NCBI RefSeq assembly: GCF_024054565.1
Contig: NZ_JAMXLR010000012.1
Span: 1 to 47,483 of the forward strand
Length of the DNA stretch: 47,483 bases
Reading direction: 5' to 3'
Origin: Aeoliella straminimaris
GTDB taxonomy: Bacteria > Planctomycetota > Planctomycetia > Pirellulales > Lacipirellulaceae
In this document: piece by piece, positions 1-8,388 of the stretch
Layout of the letters: the number at the start of each line of letters is the position of its first letter
How positions within the stretch are numbered: position 1 is the stretch's first letter
The notes under the pieces: model-generated
Databases searched by the model: none
Told to the model about the DNA's origin: nothing
Seen by the model: only the letters and a program-made list of their open reading frames with translations
Made by a program: the position numbers and the translations under genes

Positions 1-569
1 ACGCTCCCCTCGACCTCGAGTCGCCCATCTGGTCGGACGCCTCTGCATCGATGAAGACCCCGATCTGATCGTCTGAGAAGGCGGCTGGGAGGGGCAGTGC
101 TAATCTGTCAAGCAGGTCGAGTCACCTCTCTTTGCGGGTATTCGCTGCGGTTCTCCGCTTCCTCCAGTTTGCCTCCAGGTCTGGCTATCCAGTACTCGCC
201 GCGGCAGCTAGCTGGGAACAAAAGCTCCGTTGACGTTGACACAACCCTCACTAACCGCTGAGCAGAGCCAGTTCTGTCAACGTCGACGCCCCTCCCGAAA
301 CCTACCAGCCCCAGCCCTCAAGCATTGATCGACTGGGTTGCCGCTCCATGCCCTTCTTTGCGGGCCGAGTACCCAACAGCGTGTTTCGGGCACAGCAACG
401 ATGGATGAATATTCTCGTAGAAATGTGAAGTCGCAGCTGCAGAGGTTGTTTTCACCACCCGCAGTTTGGGCTGAACCTTCGAGGCAGAGGATGGTCCACC
501 CGCTGGCAGTTCGAGGAATCCCAAACTGAACGAGGTTGTGCACACCGACGCGGCTGCAAGACGGAATCG
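1..569. other. Gene-poor left edge
   Basis: I see no convincing gene here. A 24-codon open frame running in from the left edge on the plus strand (2-76, ending in TGA) uses G/C-ending codons and could be the C-terminal tail of a gene outside the window, but nothing identifies it. The remaining open frames are short, overlap on both strands and show no recognisable motif. The stretch fits the decayed edge of an accessory region, in line with the gene scraps just to its right. Confidence 0.4.
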
Positions 570-740
570 TCATTCTCCATTATCAAGCGCCAGTTCGAGC
601 AATAGCTCACGAGTAGACGAATTGGTGGTTTCGTCGTCCGGGTCGAACGCCGCGGCTTCTGAATCGTCCGGCTCGCTGTCGTTTATCAGAGGCAGCAGCA
701 GACGATCGTCACTGGCCGTCGGTACTGTCACTGTAGTCAT
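570..740 (-). CDS. Possible small acidic protein, unknown
   Basis: This 56-residue open frame starts at an ATG and ends in TGA. The product is strongly acidic, with Asp/Glu-rich runs in the middle, and ends in a Leu-rich stretch (STRELLLELALDN) that could form a short amphipathic helix. I do not recognise it. It lies next to decayed integrase and reductase fragments, so it may be a small gene of the mobile element or a remnant of a longer one. The third-position G/C bias and the coherent acidic composition are the only support. Confidence 0.22.
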   Translation of the reverse strand: MTTVTVPTASDDRLLLPLINDSEPDDSEAAAFDPDDETTNSSTRELLLELALDNGE

Positions 741-800
741 TGTGCGGGGTGCGCTGCGCGTGGCTGCGCCAAGGTGCCGCGTGACCTTGAAACCATCACC

Positions 801-1012
801 TTGAAGTGTCTGGAGCAGTCCTTGTCATTTTTTCTCGCCAAAGAGGGATGCGACTGGAGCCTTCTCACGTCGATGGGTTTGCAATATGGTGTGCCACTGT
901 CCGCAATGGCAGAGGAACTCAAGAACACAAGCTTTGAACCTTCGGGCCTTACGAAGAGCAAGGACATTCCGGAAGCAACCAGCCTTATCGATTACATCTA
1001 CCGTTGCCGGTC
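801..1012 (+). pseudogene. Fragment of a TSCPD / B12-dependent ribonucleotide reductase C-terminal domain
   Basis: The plus-strand frame encodes a stretch that includes LLTSMGLQYGVP, a run close to ELKNTSFEPSG, and then SLIDYIYR. This is the ordered pattern of the TSCPD-type domain at the end of adenosylcobalamin-dependent ribonucleotide reductases and of stand-alone TSCPD proteins (compare the family pattern LQYGVP..., FEPSG, DYIFRWL). Only about 70 residues remain. The zinc-binding cysteines and the catalytic domain are absent, and the match stops at about 1012, where sequence of an integrase on the opposite strand begins. I read it as a dead scrap moved by recombination. The family match is from memory of motifs, not from an alignment. 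Confidence 0.5.
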
Positions 1013-1269
1013 TTGCTCTTAAACAGTGGCCCCGCTTTGTCGCCACGTTGGTTCTTGATGTACTCGTCGAGTGCCTCGCGTGCTTCTTTGCCGAGCGGAA
1101 TCCGGTCGACTACCTGATTGCCCTTGGTCGTGAGGATTCGCAACGCGTTGGCTCGCGTGCTTATCAGCCAAAGAGACGGCAATACAATTGCCAGCGATAG
1201 GGGCGCGTCGGGGTTGGAGCTAAGTTGCTTTTCCAACAGATGCAGAGGGCCGAACCTAGGGGGGGACAT
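985..1269 (-). pseudogene. Tyrosine recombinase (integrase) fragment
   Basis: The minus-strand frame contains KGNQVVDRIPLGKEARE, then ALDEYIKNQRG, then GPLFKSKTGN. In tyrosine recombinases this is the segment just after the first catalytic Arg: a beta-hairpin ending in 'K(G)xxxRxIPLg', an 'aLxxYi' helix and 'lF.s..g'. The N-terminal core-binding domain and the catalytic HxxR...H...Y part are missing; the frame closes within a few codons after the Gly-Asn, where the TSCPD remnant begins on the other strand. The upstream part (SLAIVLPSLWLI) looks degraded. It is a non-functional remnant and marks this end of the window as mobile-element territory. Confidence 0.6.
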
Positions 1270-1457
1270 TGGCTCTATAGTTCCACGGTTAACTCCAGGG
1301 GCTGCCCTGGGAGGCTAGTCACGGCTTCTCAGAAACCCTCTACGTGACCAGTTTCCGCATTTGCATTATTGCTGAAGTGTTGCGGCAAGGCGCGGTCCGC
1401 TTAACCTAGATCTCTTACAAGGCCTGGGACATAAATCGTAGGAAGTTCAACATAGGA

Positions 1458-2678
1458 TTAACGACCGAAGTAATAGTTCAGGTTTGCCATGAGAGCCCAG
1501 TCATACCGGCGATCCGTGCCGATAGAGGAAGTGGTTGCGGGATACGGGGTTGGGTTGTCACGCAAGGGTATGGCCACTCCCGTAGAGATGGACATGCGGT
1601 CGTTGAAATAGGTGGTGACGCCCGCCGTCAGGTTCAGTACGTCCGACTTGCCAATCACATTGGTAACGTAGGAAGTCGTTGGAGTTCCGGAACTGTAAGT
1701 TGTTTCGTCGTTGAAGGCCCCCGTGTAGTGTAGTTCGACCGTTGGCACAATTCCCGTCAATCCTCGCTTGCACCGATTGCGATAGAGCCAGTAGCCCGCG
1801 GAGAGATCAGCCATGAACAGCTGCTGCTCCCTAATGGCGAAGTCAGTAGCCGGGATCTCAAGGTACCCCGTGTTGAGGCGGTAGGAAACGAACGACTGTA
1901 CGAAGAACCGCTCTGTAGGTGCTGCCAGGAAGGCAACGTATGGTGTGAAATTCCAGACATCGTCTTCAAACGTGTTGTAGAAGACACTTGTTGGGTCGGG
2001 TTGGGTGATCTCAGCGTTGGAAGGAGCTTCGACTCGCAGTCCCGCAGATAGTGCAGACTGTTCACTGCGATGCAGTAGGTACTTGAAGCCGAAAGCGATG
2101 TCGCCAAAAGCTGTGTCGGTTCCTGGTCCATCAGCCACGAGGGACAGGTCGCCGGGACGATAGTCCGACGTCGTGTAGAACGGCAACATGAAGTCGACCG
2201 AGAGCCTGCTGTCGAATAGGGTTTTCTCTGCAAACAGACGATATTCGTAAAGATCATCGTTCACCCGAAGTCCATCGAAACTTCCATTCACTACATCGGG
2301 CAGGTAGTTGAAATTGAATCCAATCCGATCCTGCGGCACAGCGCTGTTGTTTTCGGCCACTTTATAGATATGGTTCTGGAACACAGGCTGCGTTCCACCG
2401 GCCGCTGGAGACTCTATAAGACGCGGTATCACTAGTCCGGTGTCGCCCAGCATCGAGGGGACGATGGCACAAGTGCAATCACACGAGCAATGGGCCTTCA
2501 ATTCGCACGAACAATCAATATATTCCTGGTAGTAATTCGAGCACTTATCGCCGTTGGAGTTGGCCGCTTTCGAGTGAGACGCAGCGATCGGCCCAAGGTT
2601 GAGTATTGCATCTTCTGTCCCATATGATGGGGTACAGAGCCCCAGCAACAAACTCGCCAGAACGACTTCCTTGAACAT
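1458..2678 (-). CDS. Outer-membrane beta-barrel-like protein with Cys-rich N-terminus
   Basis: This is a 406-residue secreted protein. It begins with a signal peptide (about residues 1-20, cut after PSYG) and is preceded by GAGGGG. Residues 46-70 hold seven cysteines in CxC-type spacing. From about residue 90 the protein is a series of alternating aromatic/polar strands (for example FNFNYLPDV, SAGYWLYRN) and ends in LNYYFGR, a terminal aromatic strand typical of outer-membrane barrels and of many planctomycete barrel-like proteins. I expect an outer-membrane channel or surface protein; the substrate cannot be told. The cysteine cluster could form disulfides or bind metal and is unusual for a barrel. 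It is monocistronic as far as can be seen, with long flanking spacers. Confidence 0.7.
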   Translation of the reverse strand: MFKEVVLASLLLGLCTPSYGTEDAILNLGPIAASHSKAANSNGDKCSNYYQEYIDCSCELKAHCSCDCTCAIVPSMLGDTGLVIPRLIESPAAGGTQPVFQNHIYKVAENNSAVPQDRIGFNFNYLPDVVNGSFDGLRVNDDLYEYRLFAEKTLFDSRLSVDFMLPFYTTSDYRPGDLSLVADGPGTDTAFGDIAFGFKYLLHRSEQSALSAGLRVEAPSNAEITQPDPTSVFYNTFEDDVWNFTPYVAFLAAPTERFFVQSFVSYRLNTGYLEIPATDFAIREQQLFMADLSAGYWLYRNRCKRGLTGIVPTVELHYTGAFNDETTYSSGTPTTSYVTNVIGKSDVLNLTAGVTTYFNDRMSISTGVAIPLRDNPTPYPATTSSIGTDRRYDWALMANLNYYFGR

Positions 2679-3194
2679 GCTTTCGGCCCCTCAGCAAAAC
2701 GTGTGATCGTCTGACTTCATTAGACTCTTTGCTCATCGTGTTGATATCGCTCGCGTGATGAGGATTTTGATTGGAACCGGCAAAGTAGACGGTTGCTGCA
2801 CAATCGGTACAATCCGGCCAGGTCCCCGCCTGCAAGACGCTCGAAGACTTCGAGTTCGAGGTCCAGCCGTTGATCCATCGGGTGCTAGTCAGCGAACAGA
2901 TGAGTGGCCTGAAAGATCGTGGAGCGGGAGGCGGTCATCCTGATTGGTCAACTGCTCTCGGGCATCTCTCCGCTGCGAGTCTTTCCATCGCTGCGACGCG
3001 TCGGTTGCTCCAAGCAAGCCTCGGAATGACAGGCCAATAGAAGGCAAGGCAAGCGGATGCTCACGGAGCTACGGAGAGAAGCAGCGGAGGCCATCTCAGC
3101 CATTGAATGAGTTCGCGACGCCCCAATCGCAGCTACGCTCTTAAGTGACTTGGCCAAAAAGATGGGCCAAAAAGATGATTGATGGGATTCGGCG
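2679..3194. other. Intergenic stretch without a recognisable gene
   Basis: I see no coding region with credible composition. The overlapping open frames on both strands lack motifs. The right end carries a perfect 13-bp tandem duplication (3152-3177) just beyond the stop codon of the PEP-CTERM gene. The stretch next to 2678 should hold the promoter of the barrel gene. Confidence 0.45.
3152..3177. repeat. Tandem 13-bp duplication
   Basis: The unit GGCCAAAAAGATG occurs twice in direct tandem, with no mismatch, 17 bp beyond the stop codon of the PEP-CTERM gene. It forms no hairpin, so it is not a classical terminator. Replication slippage is the simplest origin. Confidence 0.8.
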
Positions 3195-3950
3195 TCAGAC
3201 ATCGGCCGAGGCGAGACCTTGCCGCTGCCGCCCACGACGCGCGACAACGCCAAGCCCAGCCAGCGAGAGTATGCCCCACACGGCCAGCGACGTCGGCTCC
3301 GGAACCGGAGTAAACGCCGGGTCGTCGATGACAAGCGTTTTCAGGGCAACGCCCGATTGGCCCAAGGACCGCATAGCGATCTGGTCGACCAACGGGTACG
3401 TGTTGTCGAAATGGACCGTTTTCTCCGGGGGAGCGGCGGGCGCGTTGTTCGCCAGATCGTCGTAGGCATCGGTCGTGAAGAAGAACTGCTCGTTACCCAT
3501 CACGGAAGTACCGTCCCGCTTATAGAAGATCTGCAAATTCTGGCTGGGGTTGTACAGCACGAAGGTCGCCGAAACGAGTTTGACGGCGGACCCGAACCGG
3601 TAGTCGACGCTCGGACCACTGTTGTTGCCGAAATAGAAGTACGACCTCTGCCCGAAGAGCTGCGTGTTCCCATGCGGCCACGGGCCGCTGCCGAAGGTGT
3701 CGAGGGCGTAGCCCTGCACGCTGCCGCCCGACAGGAACGTCAAGATCTCAATCGTACGCCCGGATTCGCTGGTGAAGGTAGCCGGATTTAACGCGTCTCC
3801 ATGCAATGTAAAGAGACCATTCGAGCTGCCCTCGTAGGGTTCCGATCTGAAGTCGAAGGTCACGATGCTTGCCTCAGCACGGGACCCGGCAAATGAGCAT
3901 ACCGCGAATAACAGCAAGAAAAGGAGCCATGTTGTACGAAAAGGGGGCAT
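3195..3950 (-). CDS. PEP-CTERM sorting-domain secreted protein
   Basis: This 251-residue exported protein has a signal peptide (about residues 1-28, WLLFLLLFAVCSFAGSRAEA). A beta-rich body without a known catalytic motif follows. From residue 216 there is a PEP-CTERM tail: VPEPTSLAVWG, a hydrophobic helix, then the basic cluster ARRGRQR. In this family the tail is recognised by an exosortase, which cuts near the PEP motif and releases or anchors the protein at the cell surface, often with exopolysaccharide. The exosortase itself is not in this window. The gene stands alone between two long spacers. The function of the body is unknown. Confidence 0.85.
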   Translation of the reverse strand: MPPFRTTWLLFLLLFAVCSFAGSRAEASIVTFDFRSEPYEGSSNGLFTLHGDALNPATFTSESGRTIEILTFLSGGSVQGYALDTFGSGPWPHGNTQLFGQRSYFYFGNNSGPSVDYRFGSAVKLVSATFVLYNPSQNLQIFYKRDGTSVMGNEQFFFTTDAYDDLANNAPAAPPEKTVHFDNTYPLVDQIAMRSLGQSGVALKTLVIDDPAFTPVPEPTSLAVWGILSLAGLGVVARRGRQRQGLASADV

Positions 3951-4542
3951 TGTTGCGAGTCTCTGCAGAGCGACGGTCTTAGATGGAGAATAGCTTTATC
4001 GGTATCCGACTATAGCCACCACCCCGCCCTCTGGTATCCCGCGAGTCGTGCATTTAATGATGTTTTTTCCTGCGACTTGCCGCAAGACCGGGGTAGAGTA
4101 ACTCGTCGCATTTTTCCGCCACTCAAAGTCGCCGCGGTTGCCTCAACCTCGGTGAGTTGAGATGCCGCCGAACGCTTAGGCTTCTTTCCGGACGGCCCCT
4201 TCGATTCGCAGCACCGTCAGACGCTGCAAAAGTCGATCCCCGGACGCTCACGGGCTCTGCGTCCGGAAAGAAGCCTAAGCGTTAGGTTCGAGCGTAATCC
4301 ACGTCAGCTGGTCCAGCTCATTTCAGTTTGGAATTTGCCAACTCGCAGGGGGCGGGATACCTCCGCGGCTAATCTAGTATTGCGTAACGCGTCGTTTGCT
4401 TAAGTCGACCGATCCACCACGCGGTACCAATGTTATGGATACCTGAAGTCATTATCGTCAGCAGAAAACCGATGAAGACGCTAGCGCTTGAATCCCAACT
4501 CTCCTCGAACAAACTAGGATGAAACCAAGCGAGTCGCCCAGT
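3951..4542. other. Intergenic stretch with a long inverted repeat
   Basis: No gene is visible. The main structure is the 24-bp perfect inverted repeat at 4171-4283. The left end should hold the promoter of the PEP-CTERM gene, which is transcribed leftwards. The rest is unremarkable. Confidence 0.5.
4171..4283. repeat. 24-bp inverted repeat with nested hairpin
   Basis: The left arm (4171-4194, beginning AACGCTTAGGCTTC) and the right arm (4260-4283) are perfect reverse complements, 24 of 24, separated by 65 bp. A second, competing stem lies inside: CCGGACGC at 4240-4247 pairs with GCGTCCGG at 4259-4266 around an 11-nt loop, so the right arm can pair with either partner. It may be a small non-autonomous element, or a bidirectional transcription stop between the PEP-CTERM gene and the patatin gene. 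No T-run follows either stem, which argues against a simple intrinsic terminator. Confidence 0.75.
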
Positions 4543-7098
4543 TTACCTGAGAGATCCCCACCGGTATGAGTACGTGTAAGCCGCCTTTGGATGGACTACG
4601 ATCCAGTGCAGAATGGAATCATCCGCCATGGATGCGTGGTGGGTCGGATCGACAACCTCGAGCGTTTCCGGTGAATCATTGCGGAATCGAACGACCTGAG
4701 CGCTGCCATCCCGCCAATCCTTGGGGAGAAGCAGCCATGATGTCGCAACCTCCGGATCGGCATCGACTTCGAACTGCCACCACGGATGGCCGAGGGCGTT
4801 AACCTGGCGGGCATCCACCGGCAGCCGAGCTTCCACGACAACGTCGATCGTTTGACCGACGGGGACTCGGCTGAAATCGAGTTCTAGTTGCCACGAGTAT
4901 CGCGTATTGCCCTCTTGGCCTTCAACCGCGCAACGCTGTAGCTTTGGACGCAGTTCCGAGTTTTGACAGCGCAGCTGAATTTCAGGCATATCCCACAGGG
5001 ACTGCAGTTGGAGCCCAGTTGCACCTTCCGAATGACTCACCTTGCGTACAGATACCGCCCGATAGACGTAGACGTGAGTTCCCTCAGTTTCAAGCGCGCC
5101 GTCAGCACCTCGCAGATCGACTATTCGCGCATCGGCGATAATGTCGAGGCCGCGTTCCGCGAAGAGGGGATCCAGACGCTTGGTGTCTTCATGCGGCATG
5201 CCCTCCCACGGCTGCTCAGGCCCGAATTCCATGAGCGTGAGCAGTTTTTTGTAGTCGTCGCGAGTTTCTGCAATTGCGGCGGTTAGTGAAGCGGCAACCT
5301 GTCCGTGTCGCCAATTGCGGTACACGCCGTAAGGCAGGATGGCGAAAATCGCGACGAGTAACGGCAAGTATAGGTAGGAGACCCAATCGCTCCAGGAAAA
5401 TAACTTGCCCAAATACCTGCGACGAGAAGATTGTTGCATACGCCGCGCTTGCTGAGTCGATGGCGTCGCGTATGCTCCACGCAAGCTCTTCGTAGGGGAG
5501 AGGTTGTCGTCGCTGTGAGTCAACGATGTGTGCGGCTCCCAAGGGGCCCCATCGTGCTGATGAGCGCGTAAGCAGGGTCGCTCTGCCATGGACTGTCTGG
5601 CCACGCAGTACCCATGACGAACCAAGCCGCTGACCTCGTCCTCAGAAAAGCGATCCATGTCCGTGCGGATCTTGCTGACCTGGATTTGAACTTCCGGATG
5701 CAGTGCTGTGTCATCCTGGTCAGGCGTGACGATACGGGTGATCGGCACAAAGATATAGTCGGTAGACTTTTCGAAGTGAGTTTTCTCAAGTTGCCATACG
5801 CGGTCCATTAGAATGTCTGACGAGCGCATTGCCGTGCGAAGGAACGAACCGGCGCGATCGGGGCGCGTCACCTGGAATTTCTTGCCGGCGTCGCTGGCAA
5901 TCACCGCGTCGAATCGCTTGGTGGTTTCGGATAAGAGCTCGGTGCCCATCAGTTCGCGAAACGCCAGATTGACGATGCGCCGATTGCGGACGACGCGATC
6001 GCTCGTTGCCATGACTGCAGCTCGCTCGGCATGACCTTTGCCATAGCCGTTGCCATTTCCGTTACCGTTGCCGTTGCCATTGGAATTGGAATTGGAATTG
6101 GTATATAAGTTGACTCCGCCGTTGCCGTTGAGTCGCTCAAGTTGCAGCAAATCGCGCAATTGGACGTCCTTCACAAGGTTGGCGTCCACAATCAGCTCAC
6201 GAAGGTCTTCCACCAACTGTTGCGAACTCGTCGCCATGCCGGAGGAACGACTGTCAGCTCGTCGAGATTTACAGTTGAGCTGGGCAAGTCGACTTAGCGG
6301 CGTAGTTGTCTCGCTCTGTGCTGCGTCATTCCACAACTTTACGGCCGTCTCCGCGCACCGGAAATCATCAATGGTAAGCTGAGAGTCTAGTTGCCGCTCC
6401 AGGAAGCGGAACATGCGGACGCCGAGATTGTCGTAGACGCCGCCATCGGTGAAAAAGTGCGTTTGAAATTCGCCTTCAGTGGCCCCGATGTCTTCTGCGG
6501 TGAGTTCTAAAGGTGGAAAGAAACCAGGGAACGCGGAAGACGCCGCCACGGCCATCGGCAAGGTCGCTAGTCCAGCCCGTTGGGTTTTAACTTCTGCTTG
6601 TCCCAACTTAGAACGTTCTTCGAACATCAACCCGGCTTGGCTGAAGGAACTCAGCCCACCCTCGCTCAAGTTAGTGCATAGGATGTGCAGTTCCGGCCGC
6701 GTAGGTAATTGATGCAAACACGTATCCCCAAAGAGGAACTTGCGGTATTGCGCCTCGAGCAGTCCAGTGCGTGTAAATCGTCGAGAGTGCCCCTGCCGGG
6801 CCGCACGATGAAGGTAGTCGTTAGCCAAAGCAAATGGATACCGACGCAAAATTCGATTGCGTACGTCCAGGTCGACGAAGTCGAGAATCTCCCGGCAGAC
6901 GGCGTCCAGTTCGTTGTCGCTGCCGTTGTAGCGATCCCAGTTGAGTACCAAGTGGGCACCGAGGATGCTTCCGCCTGAGACGGACGTGATATGCGTCACT
7001 GAAGGGAGTATCCCAGCATCCCTTAGATAGCGGACAACTCCGAGGTGGTAGAGCGTTGCCCGCAGACCGCCTCCCGAAAGTGCCAATCCTAAACGCAT
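4543..7098 (-). CDS. Patatin-like phospholipase with C-terminal membrane anchor
   Basis: A patatin-family lipid acyl hydrolase of 851 residues. The oxyanion-hole motif GGGLRA is at residues 9-14, the nucleophile Ser41 is in TSVSGGS, and the catalytic Asp218 is in FFTDGGVYDN; all key residues are intact. I chose the ATG at 7098 because patatin domains begin with the strand leading into GGG; an in-frame start at 7269 would add 57 residues unlike the family. After the catalytic domain come an Asn/Gly low-complexity linker (about 334-354), a helical region, one membrane segment (about 573-594, YLYLPLLVAIFAILPY) and a C-terminal beta-rich domain of about 250 residues, probably across the membrane. 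No nucleotidyltransferase partner lies nearby, so a CBASS role is not supported. Lipid turnover or membrane remodelling is likely. Confidence 0.85.
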   Translation of the reverse strand: MRLGLALSGGGLRATLYHLGVVRYLRDAGILPSVTHITSVSGGSILGAHLVLNWDRYNGSDNELDAVCREILDFVDLDVRNRILRRYPFALANDYLHRAARQGHSRRFTRTGLLEAQYRKFLFGDTCLHQLPTRPELHILCTNLSEGGLSSFSQAGLMFEERSKLGQAEVKTQRAGLATLPMAVAASSAFPGFFPPLELTAEDIGATEGEFQTHFFTDGGVYDNLGVRMFRFLERQLDSQLTIDDFRCAETAVKLWNDAAQSETTTPLSRLAQLNCKSRRADSRSSGMATSSQQLVEDLRELIVDANLVKDVQLRDLLQLERLNGNGGVNLYTNSNSNSNGNGNGNGNGNGYGKGHAERAAVMATSDRVVRNRRIVNLAFRELMGTELLSETTKRFDAVIASDAGKKFQVTRPDRAGSFLRTAMRSSDILMDRVWQLEKTHFEKSTDYIFVPITRIVTPDQDDTALHPEVQIQVSKIRTDMDRFSEDEVSGLVRHGYCVARQSMAERPCLRAHQHDGAPWEPHTSLTHSDDNLSPTKSLRGAYATPSTQQARRMQQSSRRRYLGKLFSWSDWVSYLYLPLLVAIFAILPYGVYRNWRHGQVAASLTAAIAETRDDYKKLLTLMEFGPEQPWEGMPHEDTKRLDPLFAERGLDIIADARIVDLRGADGALETEGTHVYVYRAVSVRKVSHSEGATGLQLQSLWDMPEIQLRCQNSELRPKLQRCAVEGQEGNTRYSWQLELDFSRVPVGQTIDVVVEARLPVDARQVNALGHPWWQFEVDADPEVATSWLLLPKDWRDGSAQVVRFRNDSPETLEVVDPTHHASMADDSILHWIVVHPKAAYTYSYRWGSLR
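6037..6099. repeat. In-frame 6-bp repeat tract in the patatin gene
   Basis: On the coding (minus) strand the tract is built of AAT/AAC-TCN and AAC-GGN/AAT-GGA codon pairs, giving (Asn-Ser) then (Asn-Gly) dipeptides. On the plus strand it reads as repeats of GGAATT and GTTGCC/GTTACC. Unit length is 6 bp, so gain or loss of units keeps the reading frame and only changes linker length between the catalytic domain and the membrane-proximal part. This is the usual signature of a slippage-prone microsatellite. Confidence 0.75.
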
Positions 7099-7462
7099 AA
7101 TCAGTTCTCGCTTAAAACCGCTTGTGAAGGATCGAACACCGCGGCAAAAGGCAGGTTGCAGCTGCGCGACGTATTGCGGCAGGAGAGTAGCGAATGTCCC
7201 CCCGGCCATAAAGGCCAGTCTAGCGATCCAAAAGCTCGACGGTCTAAATCGCCGCCCACAGCTCTGCAATGCTCTTCGCGAGTGAAAGCCCGTAGTCCGA
7301 CCTCAGTTGCGAGGTCGCGTTCTGCCCGGACCTAAGGTAATGGTGTTTTTCCAGCCGACTGTAGTTTGAGACCTCGTGAATCGAAAGCGGGCGATCACAC
7401 TGCTGTGTTAACGTCAGCATCAGACACACTGTCAAGCGTCCCTAAATTCAAGTGTCATGCGA
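7099..7462. other. Intergenic stretch upstream of the patatin gene
   Basis: It has no credible gene. An in-frame 57-codon extension of the patatin frame (7099-7269) encodes a hydrophobic-containing segment, but it is judged untranslated because it precedes the natural start of the patatin fold. The promoter of the patatin gene should lie here. I see no clear sigma-70-like boxes or hairpins. Confidence 0.4.
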
Positions 7463-8011
7463 TCAGTCAGACAGCAGAGCGTCCAGTTCTTTGCGAACAG
7501 TAGAGTAGTAGACGGACCAGAAAAGCATGCTTGGACTTCTGAATTCTTTGAAGTCGGGATCGATGTACTCCTCATCTTCAAGCACCGTCTTCGTGCCAAC
7601 ATTGTCGTAGAACAGGATGCCAGGCGTGCTGTCCAGACTGAACTGCTTACGAAGGGCTTCAGCAGTCTTGCGATCCGGGTCGCCTTTGTCCGCAACCTTC
7701 ACCACAGCCAATGCGATGCGATCCTTATAATGCGGAGCTACGTAGCGGATGAGTGTAGCAACTCGCTGGGATGGAGCGTGCGAGTTGCTGTAGAAAAAGA
7801 CGACCATGGGCCGGTCACGTCCATTCACTTTCTTCCAGTAGTCTGCAACCTCAATGCGTTCGACCGGCGAATCACGCAAGATGTCCTCGGTTGGGAGCTT
7901 CGCAAGTCTTCGAACCTCCCTCCTATCAATCTTCTCTTCAGCTCGAGACGAGTCGGCTACAAGCAGAGGTAGAATTACAGCGCAGTAGATCAGTTTTTTG
8001 TTCATTGCCAT
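7463..8011 (-). CDS. Exported thioredoxin-fold protein lacking the CxxC motif
   Basis: A 182-residue protein with a signal peptide (about residues 1-24, ending SSRA). The segment PMVVFFYSNSHAPSQ (residues 69-82) sits where thioredoxins have the strand plus WCGPC loop, and DSTPGILFYDN supplies the cis-proline strand. The fold therefore appears to be thioredoxin-like, but both redox cysteines are replaced (Ser/Asn/Ser/His). It cannot do classic disulfide exchange and may act as a chaperone, adaptor or binding domain outside the cytoplasm. An alternative start two codons later is possible. It is separated by more than 360 bp from the patatin gene, so it is probably its own unit. Confidence 0.65.
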   Translation of the reverse strand: MAMNKKLIYCAVILPLLVADSSRAEEKIDRREVRRLAKLPTEDILRDSPVERIEVADYWKKVNGRDRPMVVFFYSNSHAPSQRVATLIRYVAPHYKDRIALAVVKVADKGDPDRKTAEALRKQFSLDSTPGILFYDNVGTKTVLEDEEYIDPDFKEFRSPSMLFWSVYYSTVRKELDALLSD

Positions 8012-8064
8012 TTCATCTTTTTTTAGCGTTTAGGTTGACTGGTGGCGTAACGTCGTGCGCTCCC

Positions 8065-8256
8065 ATGAATGACTCGACTCTCTCTGTATTTGAATTTTTT
8101 CTTCTCCACCCGGGTCATCAACTTCAGTTGACGGACGTTGATGAGGTATTTGACGATTTGGCAGAAATGGTGATCTCGCGTGGCGTAACGGTGCGCATTC
8201 TGCGCCCCGGAGCATTGCAGACAGACGCGAAGATTAGAGCTATTCACAGGTATTGA
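8065..8256 (+). CDS. Possible small protein, unknown
   Basis: The ATG at 8065 opens a 63-codon frame ending in TGA. Its composition looks protein-like: a hydrophobic start (VFEFFLLHPG), an acidic stretch (DVDEVFDDLAEM), then ISRGVTVRILRPGAL and a basic end. No Shine-Dalgarno sequence is evident. I recognise no family. It lies in the spacer between a divergent thioredoxin-fold gene and dodecin and could be a remnant. Confidence 0.25.
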   Translation: MNDSTLSVFEFFLLHPGHQLQLTDVDEVFDDLAEMVISRGVTVRILRPGALQTDAKIRAIHRY

Positions 8257-8388
8257 ACGAACGCTTTTCTACTACGCTGTAGCTTTCCGTACTCGGGCAC
8301 TGTAAACTTCATGGTTTCTTGGTGCTACAAGGCGTATGGCTAAAACGCTGCCCAAGGTTTATTCGAAGATCTAAAAAGGAGTACCCCC

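Noticed and set aside
4543..7269. Patatin as a CBASS effector
   Set aside because: No CD-NTase, Cap2/Cap3 or HORMA/TRIP13 gene is near. The patatin has its own membrane anchor and stands alone.
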